Of a DNA stretch of 64,000 bases, positions 33,670 to 44,421 are shown piece after piece; positions within the stretch are counted from its first letter, which is position 1; every line of letters begins with the position of its first letter. A model generated the notes under the pieces. The model saw only the letters and a program-made list of their open reading frames with translations. It was not told where the DNA came from and ran no database searches. Where the stretch lies: the NCBI GenBank assembly GCA_949317995.1, contig OX439044.1:26856733-26920732 (forward strand). Reading direction: 5' to 3'. Source of the stretch: Acholoe squamosa. Its lineage: Eukaryota; Annelida; Polychaeta; Phyllodocida; Polynoidae. The position numbers and the translations under genes are program-made.

Positions 33670-33847
33670 ATTACTGCACTACCCAATGTGAAGGATTGAA
33701 ATAGTGAATGTGTTTGGGTTGATAAAATTTATTGTTGGTTTAATCAATTTTATGAGTCATTGTCTATCACACTATGACCATTATAAGGTCATTTACCACT
33801 TATAGTGTAAGGCCAAAAGCCAAAGAGTAGTGTTTTGAGTTTTGTGT

Positions 33848-34754
33848 TCATGGGTTCAATTTAAGTGCATTGGCAAGAGTCCTACTGACTTTTTCCGTCG
33901 ATTTTACTCTAATATATCCCTTGTGGGCGTCTGAACGCCAGTCACCAAATACTTTCACATCCATCTCAGTGCAGCCACCGTCATACTCTTCTGTGGCGGC
34001 TGCAATCCTGAGGGAGTGTAAGGAGAATTTCTTGGGTGGGACGCCAAGATGCTTCAGTGTGTCTCGCCAAGCTTTTTCTACACATGTGACTGGAATTGGG
34101 TTCCTAGCTGTCTTGGAGATTCACCATAAACGGCTCTGCATGGTGCCTTGTAGGGAGGAGCCTTATCAAATGTCTTATGGCCGTCACCGGGCACCAGCGG
34201 GAGTCGTCCGCCTGATACAGTGTGACTGTCTGTTGCTGGTTGTACAGCTGCAGGTTCTTTGCTGCCTTTATATGCAGGGTGATCAAGCTTCCCTTGTCCC
34301 GGATATCTCCTCTTGTGAGATGCCAAGTAGCGTTGTATGCTCGTGCACTCTGTGGTAGGATCTCGGATTTTCTCAGACCGGCGTGAAACAAAGTGAGGAT
34401 CGCCGTCTTGAGGATGTGACCCATGTACGTGTCTGCTGTGGCCTAAATAATCACCCGGAATAAACTCATTGGGAAAGGGGGTTTTACATTTGAGACCACT
34501 GTCTTGTCCCTTTTTAGGGCGTCCTTCGCCCGGGCTACCCCGGGATGATGAAAGGCCGAGTTGTCGGCACCCCTCAGCATGAGATGTTGAGATACATGAG
34601 TCAAGTTGTTGGAGATGGTGCCGGGGTTCTTCGTCTCTAGAGCCAGAAACTCTATATATCCGCAGACGTCGTGGTATGTGGGTATTGAGGGATCCCTCCT
34701 GAGGTGCCTCATAAACCGGTAGTATGTGGCCGCTGCCGATCGTCTGGCGCGCAC
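33848..34754 (-). pseudogene. DIRS-like tyrosine recombinase
   Basis: This is the integrase-equivalent of DIRS retrotransposons, which insert by site-specific recombination without target duplication. An N-terminal helical part (34443-34754) is followed by GLRKSEI with the first catalytic Arg (near 34380), then HSLR (near 34010-34019), then the catalytic Tyr in a GYI context (near 33914). A stop ends the first part at 34443 and a shift occurs near 34100. The His-Leu-Arg-Ile-Ala-Ala-Ala-Thr block is close to the usual family motif. All catalytic residues are visible but the frame is broken. Confidence 0.85.
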
Positions 34755-34850
34755 GGTAGCTGCTGCTCTGGATTTTTGTTGACGTAGTGCCGCCCTCTGT
34801 TGGAAGAAGGTGAACGCCTTGTCTGGATTAGATGAACAGAGTTATAACAC

Positions 34851-35710
34851 CTAACACATATTATATGCTGGGATAATTACAAGTTTGTGTGCACGGATAA
34901 GATTTTTGGCCCTTCGGAGTTCTGTATGAACTAGGCGGGCTCTGCTCAGGGCGTCAGCTATATCATTTTCTTTACCCGGCACATGTTCAAATGATAGTGT
35001 GAGGTCATATATAGCCTGCATCATCCAGCAGGACCTGGCCACATCTGACAACAACTTATCCTTTCCCTGTGTTCATGACAGTAACAGCCGCCTGATTGTC
35101 GCACATAATGCGGATGTGTGAGCCTCTGTCCCTGTCCTTAACCAGTGAATGGAGGGCTATGACTATATTTGCGGCCTCTATGTGTGATATTCTTTACAGG
35201 GTCATGAGGTGGTTCCAACTGTACGGCATAAGCTGAGTGGCCTTCAGTGGCACCCACACCTGTACCGGAGGCATCTACGTAGATGGTCTTTTGGTACTGT
35301 TTATTAGGGATCAGACCAATACCGTTCCACTGCGAGCTGAACTCGCGGAACCACCTTAGATCTGCTCTCATTTCTGAATTAATGTTCAAGTAGTTTCCAC
35401 TCATGTTTCTGAGGTTTTCAAGTAGACGAGTGACAAATAAGCGGGCAGGGGCAATGCACTTCGCCACATGCAGTAGAACACCTAATAATGACTGCAGCTG
35501 TTTCTTAGACATGGATTTGCGGCATGCATAATACTCAGCCTTGCCCCTGACCTCATCCAGTTTGTCTGGGGGGACTGACACAGTGATGTTGGTTGAGTCT
35601 ATAATAAAACCCAGCCATGTTACCTTGGTGCTCGGTGCTTGGGTCTTCTCGGTAGCCCCAATGTCTGTACAAGTCGTCTGGCCTTTTGGAAGTCCTTCTG
35701 AGCACTGCAA
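34851..35710 (-). pseudogene. DIRS-like RNase H and connection region
   Basis: The region reads TWLGFIIDSTNITVSVPPDK (end of RT), then YVDASGTGVGAT with the first RNase H aspartate (near 35280), and ends with a separate fragment bearing FEHVPGKENDIADALSRA (near 34950), the usual last RNase H block. The two fragments are in different frames around 35055-35138. It would have degraded the RNA template during reverse transcription. Confidence 0.85.
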
Positions 35711-36751
35711 TTATCATGAGAAATAATAATTAGATCGTCCAGATACATTCTCGCATAGAACCAAACGGGACACTGAGATCTACATAGTGAGCATTGTCCC
35801 AAAACATACACAACAACGGCCAATCTGCTGGGTATGTTATATAATTTTTGTAACAGCGACTTATATCCAGGGTGGCCATGTGAGCCCCTGTATCCATGGC
35901 CGCGACATGCTCGAGGACCTCTTGAATGGTGGGTAATGAGTGTTGCCTAGGGTTACCATTAACCGTATTTTTAAGAATATAAGCGTTGACCGAGGATTCT
36001 CTGGGGTATGTAAGGTCGGTTATGATGCGTCTGGCTTCAGTGTCTTTCTTAGGCCTGCTCATGGGGATACATGGGCCCAGGGCTCAAAAGCCGAAGTGGT
36101 GAATGGGCTTATAAGGCCATCTAGTGATATTTCTTTCTCTATGAATTTTTCCACATGATCACCATATCTCTGTGCACTGGGGTGGTTCTGAATGCCCCTC
36201 GTATCAGAAACAGGGCCCATATAGCCTAACGGGAAGCCGAACTGGACAAAGTCTAGTAACTCAGTGTATTTATCGTCATGTCCCAACAATGCTCTCCACG
36301 TGGGAACATTTAGCGCTGTGGGGAGGGGAATTCTTGCTGATAGTGCATTTGGCAAACCCATGTGCTTCACACTATCATATATGCGGGCCAAATTCGGATA
36401 CTTTTCAGAATACACAAAACTGGGCCAGAATGTCTTTCTATATTGACTGAATGCAGCCGGGGAAATATCGACGGCAGGGTCTATAACATCGTTCTGGCAC
36501 ATGAAGTGTATTCGATCAAAATCTGGCATTGTACCTGTGTGTTGGTTGACTGTGTCATTTGGCCATCCATAATGCAGTGTGGAATGGCTGGCTGAGCGTC
36601 GTAGTGCCGCACGGGGTGGGTGCTCCTCCTGTATATGTGGTGGAGCATCCATAGTGTCATAATCGGCAATCAATTGTGGTGTTTCAAGTCCATGCAGGAA
36701 CACAAGAGGCCGTGTAGCCGGTCCGCCGTTGTTGCGGGGGGAAGTGCGCAT
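35620..36751 (-). pseudogene. DIRS-like reverse transcriptase
   Basis: Three overlapping frame segments together cover the RT. An N-terminal extension (36059-36751) ends in FEPWAHVSP. The palm start (35730-36062) has KKDTEARRIITDLTYP and ATLDISRCYKNY with the first catalytic Asp. The catalytic YLDDLIIISH lies near 35750. YLDD rather than YADD, and the SVNAYI-type block, are typical of DIRS elements. The ATGA overlap at 36059-36062 marks a one-base frame break. Confidence 0.87.
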
Positions 36752-36802
36752 GCCTACATCCCGCCCACAAGACGCGTTAATGTCAGGGCGTCCAAGATTG
36801 GT

Positions 36803-39419
36803 TTGAATTTACTTTATTGACTCAATACTTATCGAGCATAGTTTAATAACAGTACAGAAATCAAGATAGCTGTCGAATATGTTTGAAACATCCTGGTTTA
36901 ACATAGATATACAATGTATTCTTACATAAGTATATATAGTTTACATGTATTACGAACGATAGCATAAGTCAAACAGAAGGTAGAGGACCTCATCCCCACT
37001 GTAACAGTGTTAGGTTGATAATTCTGGTCCTACCTATCTTCCCAAAAATATGTACGAAAACTTTGGCACATGATTTAATAAAGTAATAATATAAATATAC
37101 ATAGAAGGAGTCATAGAGATAATTCAGTAATCCATGTCACACATAGAAAAACTTGTAGGAAATAATGGAAAGAGATCAACAGTAAATTAATATTATTGTT
37201 ATATATTTTCAGGATATACTATGCATTTACATATGGAAAAAGAGACTTTAGTGATTTTTTAGACTCATTTTTGAACTGTTTTAAGTTTAAAGCAAGTCTC
37301 CTATCCGTAGGTAGAGCATTCCAGTTTAAGGCTCCGTAGTACTCTACGCTTCTAGCATATGCCATACCATTTGGGGTTATAATCTTCAATGTGGGTGCAT
37401 CATGTAGTCGAGTAACAATTGCCCTATTGTCTTTGTATGTATCATTTTGTGCTCTATTATACATGTAATTTAATATATGAATATGTCTTCTATCACCAAT
37501 TTTGTTAATTTTTGTTACATTATGTATGTAGTTAGTATTTGTCAGATGGGGCACACCAAGACATTTTTATACAACGGTTCTGTGCATATTGAAGTGGATC
37601 CAGATATTTATCAAATGTGGTGGCAAAACAGATGTCAGCATATTCCATATATGGGAGGATAGTAGATTTATATATTCTTATAGCTAGTTTTACATCAATA
37701 TATCTTCTGAATTGACATAGCTTATAAATTTTGTAAGCAATTATCTTTACTTGATTAGCTAGATGCAGATTATAATACAATAATGGATCTAGAATAACAC
37801 CAAGATATTTATAACTAGGTACTACTTGCAGTAGTTGATCACCTAGGTGGATGTCAGCTGTTAGTGTATTGAGTTTTTTTGTACTTGAAGAGAAAATCAT
37901 TACCTTGGTTTTTGCTACATTGATAGATAATTTGTTTTGAATACACCATGTTTCATACATCTCAAGATCATGTTGAAGATCAATTTTTGCTGTTATATAC
38001 GAGTGATGTGCTGAATATATAACAGTATCATCAGCATACAATTTAATTTTACACTTTTTTACACAATTTATTACATCGTTCACATATATCAAAAACAATA
38101 AAGGCCCCAAAATGGACCCCTGAGGAACACCACAGAGTACTTGTTTTTTTTTCAGATGTTATACCATTTGCTACTGTAATCTGGTGTCTATTTTTAAGAT
38201 AATTTTCAAACCAATGGTAGTTGTCAGACCTTATACCGTAGTGATTTAATTTTATTAACAGTACAGAATGATCAACCGTATCAAAAGCTTTTCTTAGGTC
38301 TATAAAAGCAGCTATAGTAGAGTTACCCACATTTAGATTTCTTTTAATATCATCTGTAAATTTTGCTAGAGTATCTATAGTACTAAATCCTGATCTGAAT
38401 CCTCCCTGATGGGGTGTTAGTATTTTTTCTTTAACCAAAAAACCTTACACTCTATTGTGCACAATTTTTTCGATTAATTTACATGGAAGGGGTAACAGTG
38501 ATATTGGGCGGTAGTTATTTACCAGTTTATCATTACCAGCTTTAGGTATTGGAGTTACCTTCAAAAGTTTCCAATCATCTGGTACGGTATTTGAAGAAAA
38601 GGATAGATTAAATACTTTAACAAGTTTGTCGGGGGCATGTGTAAAGATTTTTTTCAGTACACTGGTGGATATGTCTGTAATTGCCGAGGATTTGTTGACA
38701 TTAATATCATGTATTAGTTTTTTAACCTCTTGTAGATTAGTAACAATAGGATCCATTTTATTTACAACATAATCATCATATGGTTTCCAAGGTATGTATA
38801 AATCTTGGGCAAGCGTAGGTCCAATATTGGCAAAGTATTGATTTATAAAATCTGGAACTTTTTCATTATCTATAGTTATATTACCTTTATCATGGTCAAC
38901 TAGTACTATATCTTTTGCACGATGGGGATGTCCAGGTATCATATTGTTAATGACTCGCCAGAATTTTCTATGGTCATGCTTATAATTTTCAATTTGTTCT
39001 TTAAAGAATTTTTTCCTTGCTTTATCTATTATCTTATTTGCATTATTTCTATATATTCTCTTGAGCTTTCCCAATCTTCATCCTTGTTAGAACGTCTAGC
39101 TTTCCATAGTTTTTTGTTTTTTTCCCTTATGGTTTCATATACATTCTGGGTCATCCATGGGTCTCTATATCTATGCACGAGAAATTTATGTACCGGGCAG
39201 TGTTTATCAAGAATACCACGTATAGCTGACTCGAGGTAAGACCAAGCATAATTGACATCTGCTGTAGTATTAAAGTTATCCCAATTTACTTTGTCAAATT
39301 CTGAATAGAGTGTTTCATCTGATAATTTTGAATAAGAACGACCTGTTATAAAAACCTTTTCATGTAAAATTTTCAGTTTTTTTCTTATTAAGAATATTGG
39401 GAGATGATCTGAGATGGGG
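36803..39419 (-). mobile_element. 5'-truncated LINE inserted in the DIRS-like element
   Basis: The LINE begins within the apurinic endonuclease (ISDHLPIFLIRK, near 39410) directly after DIRS Gag codons. It runs through RT to a 3' end near 36803 with AATAAA just inside it (minus strand). It separates DIRS Gag (39420-41088) from DIRS RT (36059-36751), so it arrived after the DIRS element. Target duplication was not resolved. Confidence 0.82.
37219..38438 (-). pseudogene. LINE RT catalytic and C-terminal regions
   Basis: Segments 38049-38438 (GGFRSGFSTIDTLAKF, AAFIDLRKAFDTVDH), 37532-38110 (GPLLFLIYVND, catalytic LYADDTVIYS, YKYLGVILDP) and 37219-37554 (C-terminal NWNALPTDRRL and a Lys-rich end) form a degenerate but nearly complete RT. 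At least two frame breaks separate them. Confidence 0.86.
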
Positions 39420-39427
39420 AAGCCCAT
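38445..39427 (-). pseudogene. LINE endonuclease end and RT N-terminal region
   Basis: Overlapping segments 39029-39427 and 38445-39074 contain the endonuclease end (SDHLPI), the RDPWMTQNVYETIREK linker common in Jockey/CR1-type LINEs, KFWRVINNMIPG, and the first RT block (VTPIPKAGNDKLVNNYRPIS). The two are out of frame with each other near 39050. Confidence 0.83.
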
Positions 39428-41088
39428 CTGGGTCGCCGGGGGCGGCCATGTTGTCTATAGTGACCTCAGCGTCGGCTTGACAAATTGTGGCTTGCTCCCC
39501 AAGCTGGGCCGTTGTGGTTGGACCATCAGCATTATTGTTCTGTGGGTTGGTATCCTTAAATTTCCTATTGCACTCAATTATGGAGTGGGCGGACTGTCGG
39601 CCGCGTGCAAAACAATACATGCACGCTTGCAGCCTCCTATTGGCGTTACTGCCGTGGTGGCTGCCGAACCTGCAGCCGCGTGCTGTATTGTAATCATAAC
39701 ACACTTGGTCACTGTTGTGTTGCTTGTGGGTGGCCGACGAGGTGTTGTAGGCGTGGCCAATATGTCCGTTTGTGTTGTTGGCGGGCGCGGGGGGTGGGCC
39801 TTATCCTTGACCCCTCCGCCGGTCATGGACATTTCCACTCTGTAATTGTGTATTTCTTGCTTCTCAGCCCAGTTCAATTTGCCTCTCTCCACCTGGTCAA
39901 AAATAAAGTCAGACCATCTGCGAACGTCATCCCAGTCGCGGCACATTGCGTCATGGGTGACGTTGTTTAGATGTTTCCTTATATGGCGCCTGTCATCCTC
40001 AGACCAGGCACTTTCATCATCATCAACAAGTTTCAATACAGTGTCAACGTATTCCAATGGCTGTAGATCCCCTTTGGCTTCCAATTTTTGTTTCAACGTA
40101 TAGCATGTATCACGCTGCATGTACATGTATGGCTTAGGTTTGGTTTTGCCAGGGACCAGGGTAGACAGAAAATTGAGCTTACCCTCTGTATAACGTGCAT
40201 CGTACTCCTCCTTTTCGAGCTGGGCCTGCATGTAATCTCTGGAAGTGGGGTCCTTCCGTAAATCAGATGGAGTTGGTATGTGTTGATGTGAGCACGCGTG
40301 TACGTCCGCACGTGGAGTGCTGCGTGCAGGGGCGCCGCTCTCATAAGGAGCAGTGTCGTCATGTTGTTTGGCCCTAAGTGGGCATGGCTCCGTGCGGGGG
40401 AGAGTTGTGTGTCCTGTATAGGTGGGTCCCGGGCTGTGGCCCACTGTCGTTGGCATTCCTGGTGCTCGAGCTCGCGACGTAGACGCTCCTCCTGCTCCTG
40501 CAGGTGGCGCCTGTCCTCCTCCTGCTTGCGTAGGATCCGGTGCTGGTCCTCTAGGTCGCGGCGAAGCTGATCCCTCTCCTGTATGATACGGTCACGCTCC
40601 TCCCGTATCTGACACTCTCGCTTGAGCTGACGCTCCTTGAACTGCGCTTGCTTAAGCTCCTCCTCCTTACGTTGTTCCAGCAAGGCAGCACGTTGGGCCT
40701 CAGCGTCGTGTCTCTGTTGCTCCAGCGCGGCCTGACGTTGTTGGCGGCGCTCGTCCTGTTCTTGTCTATGTCGCCGTTCTTCATCCGCTCGTCTCTTGGC
40801 GTCGTCGACAAGGAATGTAATATGTGCACTTAGTCCGCCAACCGTATCCTTAACTTCTGCAAGCTGGCGCTCCAACTCACATACACGTCTCTCACCAGGA
40901 GAGGCGGTTGACAAGTTATTTTGGTTGGAGGTGGCGGATACGTTGGACCTGTGGCATACACGTGTGGCGTCTGGTGACCGCCGGCTATTGTTAGGGGAGT
41001 GTGGCGTAGTGGTGGCATTAGAGAAGTGCCGTCTCCTCTCCGGCTGTGTACGTGAAAGAGTTCCGTCCAATACACTGGAATAATCCAA
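39420..41088 (-). pseudogene. DIRS-like Gag (ORF1)
   Basis: The first segment (40093-41088) starts MDYSSVLDGTLS and contains a long highly charged coiled coil (Glu/Arg/Gln-rich, about residues 70-220). A shifted frame (39578-40456) continues with an acidic helical region (VDTVLKLVDDDESAW). A third segment (39360-39704) carries a Cys/His cluster (CYDYNTARGCRF...CMYCFARG...IIEC) like the zinc cluster of DIRS ORF1 proteins. The LINE starts right after this cluster. Order and strand agree with the DIRS RT and recombinase downstream. Confidence 0.7.
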
Positions 41089-41129
41089 TATTAACTGCTC
41101 AGCATATGGTTGGCACTGGCCCGGGAACC

Positions 41130-41350
41130 AAACGGTTTGCGCGCGACGCGTGAAAAAATCGCGTGCGAACGTCCCCTTCTAGCCTATAGTAACGTGCGGG
41201 GTTTTCCACTGAAAACAGGTGAAATTATTTTGACCCCCCCCATCAGAGGTATTGAAAAAATTCTGACCCCCCCGGTCAAGGGGTTGAACAAATTCTGACC
41301 CCCCACTCAAACCCACTGGCCCCCCCTGTTGTTAAAAAATGATCACTCCC
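41130..41350. mobile_element. Worn Harbinger-like MITE fragment
   Basis: The right end (CCCCCTGTTGTTAAAAAATG then ATCACTCCC, followed by TAA) and internal TTCTGACCCCCC modules match the MITEs at 1087, 2102 and 43465. The left terminus is not recognisable. Confidence 0.6.
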
Positions 41351-41429
41351 TAAATGAGGCCTCCTCTACCGTACCATGAAGAGTGAAAACCACCAATGGC
41401 TTAAAGATATCCAATACCTCTTAGGCCAC

Positions 41430-42178
41430 AGGGTGAGCCCCAATAATGTCCTTAGAAAATAAGTTTCATTCCAACAAGAGGGGGAGTACAAAATTTTTGT
41501 GGTTTTGTATAGGTACCCTAGGAATCATATATCAAAAGTTCTCCGCTCACCTCCCTGCAGTTTTTGCGTAGGTCAAGGTCAAAGGTCAAGAATTTCCCTC
41601 TTTATTCCTATATAAATCTATAAAACCCAGTAATTAATTGTATGTTGTCTATGGACTAGGCTAAAAGGCTAGAGGAGGGTATTATGATTCAGTCTAAACC
41701 AGAAAATCATGCTGATTTCAAATATAATTGATATATTGGTGTGAGTATAATAGAAGTACCCGAAAAATGGGGTTTAAAAATAAAAATATTATTGAAAAAT
41801 ATGTTAAAATATCAAAAATCAGTAAAACATGAAATAAACCCTCAATAATCCACCTAACACTTAAATGAGTTAGATGGTGGGTGAGGAGCATAGTAAGCAT
41901 GACCTAATTAGGTTATTAAGCCTTGACCTACTTAATTAGGTCAAAGGTCACAGACACAATATCTGTCATATCTCTGGTTCTAGGAGGGCTTTCCACACAA
42001 TTTTAAGTTCTAAATAGGGATTTCTCGACCTTTGACCTTGACCTACGCAAAAACTGCAGGGAGGTTAGCGGAGAACTTTTGAAATATGATTCCTAGGGTC
42101 ATTACCTATACAAAACCACAAAAATTTTGTACTCCCCCTCTTGTTGGAACGAAACTTCATAATTTGGTGGCTCACCCT
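41430..42178. mobile_element. Element with about 170-bp inverted repeats
   Basis: The left arm (41430-41600) and right arm (42004-42178) are inverse copies. Both contain CAACAAGAGGGGGAGTAC, TTTTTGTGGTTTTGTATAGG, CTGCAGTTTTTGCGTAGG and GGTCAAGGTCAAAGGTC. The centre is A/T-rich and non-coding. It could form a long hairpin if transcribed. No target duplication or transposase was seen. Confidence 0.75.
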
Positions 42179-42189
42179 TGTTTAACTCT

Positions 42190-42780
42190 TGTTTTAACTC
42201 AAAAACAATATAAAGATAAGGTTAAATGATGCACATATTCAGAAATACAACCAGTACATTGATAACCCAGAGAATACTGGCAAGTGTAGAATTATCAAGA
42301 TGTGTAAAGATGATCTCAATGACATTTATGAAGAGCATGAATACCCAACGCATACAGAATCACCTAAAATTAGAACCATTATTGCTAAACTCCGGACTGA
42401 CAATAACTGTACACTTGACAGCCCGTCAAGAAGATATAGAGGAAAGAAACCTGTCAATTCTAAGTGCACATTCTGTAATGCTGTGCAAGATGTCAATTAT
42501 GTCTTCTTACATTGTAACATGCCCGAGATGAGAAACGCACGGTCAGTGTTTGAAACAAAATACCTCAAGTTCGTTAATTACTATAAAAGACACGAGGACA
42601 CTAGGAAACTTTCTCAAATACTATCAGTGGCCCCCTATTGCAAATCATCTAAAAGGCCAGGAGCTGTGAGCTGTATATACTCGTATATAAAATCTGTCTA
42701 CAACATTGTAAATGAAAACCTGGTGCTGACATAAGTGTACCTGTACATTAGTCAATAAAGCCATCTTGAATCTTGAAATC
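42190..42780 (+). pseudogene. LINE 3' fragment with C-terminal zinc cluster
   Basis: The open frame (through 42734) encodes the last part of a non-LTR element: IAKLRTDNNCTLD, a CTFC...VFLHC cluster (Cys-x2-Cys...His-Cys, near 42470-42515), then a helical tail. It is followed by AATAAAG and a TCTTGAATCTTGAAATCTTC repeat-like terminus. It comes from a different LINE than the two minus-strand ones, neither of which shows this cluster. It was 5' truncated on insertion. Confidence 0.75.
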
Positions 42781-43210
42781 TTCAATCCACGGGGTTGGGT
42801 CATGTACCGTCTCTCGAATATTTGAGACAAAAAGTTTTGGTTTTAGTACCGGTACTTTAGAGTTTACTGATTATAAAAAAATGTAAAAATGCATTCATAA
42901 CTAAAAACTGAATAGAGTGGGCGTACAACAAGCTGCTTGTTTTATGCCCAATCCATTCAGTTTTTAATTTATTATATATGCAATACAACACTCAAGTACA
43001 TTTATTTACCTGTATTTTGGTGAAAATCTACTTTGCGCTAAGCCATTGTCAGCAGAACGTTGCCATTTTGGCTCCTTCCCGGTTTTTCAACAAAAAACTT
43101 ATATTTTATTCAAGCCTCATTACGACACTGCGGGGCGCAAAACCAACATGGCGGCGATTGGATGCGAATCGAGGAAGACGGGCTTTGTCCATAATATTGA
43201 AAATAATGTG

Positions 43211-43310
43211 TACGCCACTGCTTTTCCACGTACACCACTGCTTTTCCACGTATGCCACTGCTTTTCCACGTACGTCACTGCTTTTCCCATGTACGCCACT
43301 GTAGTGGTGT
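43211..43310. repeat. Five copies of a 20-bp tandem unit
   Basis: The unit TACGCCACTGCTTTTCCACG repeats from 43211 with few changes (TACACCACTG, TATGCCACTG, TACGTCACTG). It directly follows a CpG-containing stretch with AACATGGCGGCGATTGGATG (near 43144). Confidence 0.85.
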
Positions 43311-43464
43311 ACAGACCCTGTATTTCTACGGGGGTGCATATTTTTTTACTATAGAAATGTATGTGAGTGTTGTATTGCATATATAATAAATCTCTTGTCC
43401 ACTGTATTGCTGACATTGTTATCTTTAATTTGATACCAAATATGCCCATATTAGTAGTATCTAA

Positions 43465-43751
43465 GGGAGTGGTCATTATCTATCAACAGGGGGCAGGTGG
43501 TGGGTTTCCGTGCGTATGCACGAACATTTTTTACACCCCCCCTCGACGACAGGAGGCACGGAGAATTTTCGCGCCCCTCTTTGAGCTATAGTAGTGCGCG
43601 GGCTTTTTTGCTCAAAAGAGGGTAAATTTTTTAGTCCCCTCCTCAAGAGGGGTCAAAATTTTGTTAGCCCCCCTCAGGAGGGGTCTGAAATTTTTACCCC
43701 CCTCCCCCTCAAACCCACCATCCCCCCTGTTGATAAATAATGACCACTCCC
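43465..43751. mobile_element. Harbinger-like MITE, copy 3
   Basis: The termini are GGGAGTGGTCATTATCTATC and GATAAATAATGACCACTCCC, and TAA is duplicated on both sides (43462-43464, 43752-43754). Its interior is in the opposite orientation to the copies at 1087 and 2102. Confidence 0.85.
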
Positions 43752-43752
43752 T

Positions 43753-43842
43753 AAGACGGTCTCCTATAAATCACACCTTTTGAATTAAAGATTTCAACTC
43801 AAAGTTTGAATTCCAAAGATGTGATTTAAAGGAGACCGCCTT
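43753..43842. mobile_element. 90-bp palindromic repeat
   Basis: AAGACGGTCTCCTATAAATC and ACACCTTT at the left pair with AAAGATGTGATTTAAAGGAG and ACCGCCTT at the right. The near-complete hairpin directly abuts the Harbinger-like MITE. It is probably a very short non-autonomous element. Confidence 0.6.
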
Positions 43843-43905
43843 GGAAATAGAACTTAAATCATGTAACTTTAGGTTTTAAATACAAAAGAGGTCAAGTGGT
43901 GCTTA

Positions 43906-44282
43906 TGTAGAGGTACACGTTATTAAACCATAGGAGTTGGGTACCGTCTGACGTGGCGGGTGAGTCGAGTCGTCGGACGTTCCTCAGGTTCCGGATAGGT
44001 GGCAGCACCGATCCGGGTCTGTGGGGACATCTGACGACGAACACCTGGGTCCGTATATAAAGCCCAGGGCTCAGCCGCTACGTCAGAGGCCCTTCTGGCC
44101 TCCACACCATGTAAACCATTGTCTTTTAATATTAGCTGCCTCTTTGATATCATCCGGCAGCCGTGAGTGTGCGTTAAGTAATAAACCTAACCGTTGGCAT
44201 ACACTTGGAATACTGTCTTACTCTTTCTTTCCGAACCGTAAGACCCGAACCCCCCAGGTCCGTAAGGCCACGAACCCTTACA
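43906..44282 (+). repeat. 5' LTR
   Basis: It starts TGTAGAGG and ends CCTTACA. It holds TATATAA (44054-44060), a likely core promoter, and AATAAA (44180-44185), a likely polyadenylation signal, so U3, R and U5 are probably all present. A 76-codon minus-strand frame inside it is identical in both LTRs only because the LTRs are identical. Confidence 0.92.
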
Positions 44283-44300
44283 CTGGTGCCGTGACCAGGA
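44283..44300 (+). promoter_or_regulatory. Primer-binding-site-like tract
   Basis: CTGGTGCCGTGACCAGG starts immediately after the 5' LTR. A TGG within a few bases of the LTR is expected for pairing with the CCA end of a tRNA primer. I do not identify the tRNA. Confidence 0.65.
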
Positions 44301-44421
44301 TATTCTGGTGTATAGCCCGGACGTTATAACGTCCGAACGGCTAGTACATGGGTTAGACACCCTCAGGGAAGCTAACCCAGCAGGGCAATCGGTTGCCCAA
44401 GAGAATGGAAATGGATCATTA

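Larger units (their letters stand above)
29155..33814 (-). repeat. Direct repeats at the 3' side of the DIRS-like element
   Basis: One copy (33670-33814) starts 34 bp beyond the recombinase stop. A second copy consists of 29155-29204 plus 33204-33308 and is split by the LTR element. Both run from TTACTGCACTAC through GGATTGAAATAGTGAATGT and TTGGGTTGATAAAATTTATT to TATAGTGTAAGGCC. Split direct repeats are known for PAT/Ngaro-type elements. The matching repeat at the 5' end was not found. Confidence 0.6.

Noticed and set aside
33870-34358. A 162-codon plus-strand frame
   Set aside because: It is the antisense shadow of the DIRS-like tyrosine recombinase, whose catalytic motifs are on the minus strand.
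39414-40829. Several plus-strand frames of 60-143 codons
   Set aside because: They are antisense shadows of the DIRS-like Gag; codon pattern and motifs support the minus strand.
43923-44153. A 76-codon minus-strand frame present twice (also 55071-55301)
   Set aside because: It lies within the 377-bp LTRs; duplication reflects the LTR pair, not gene conservation.
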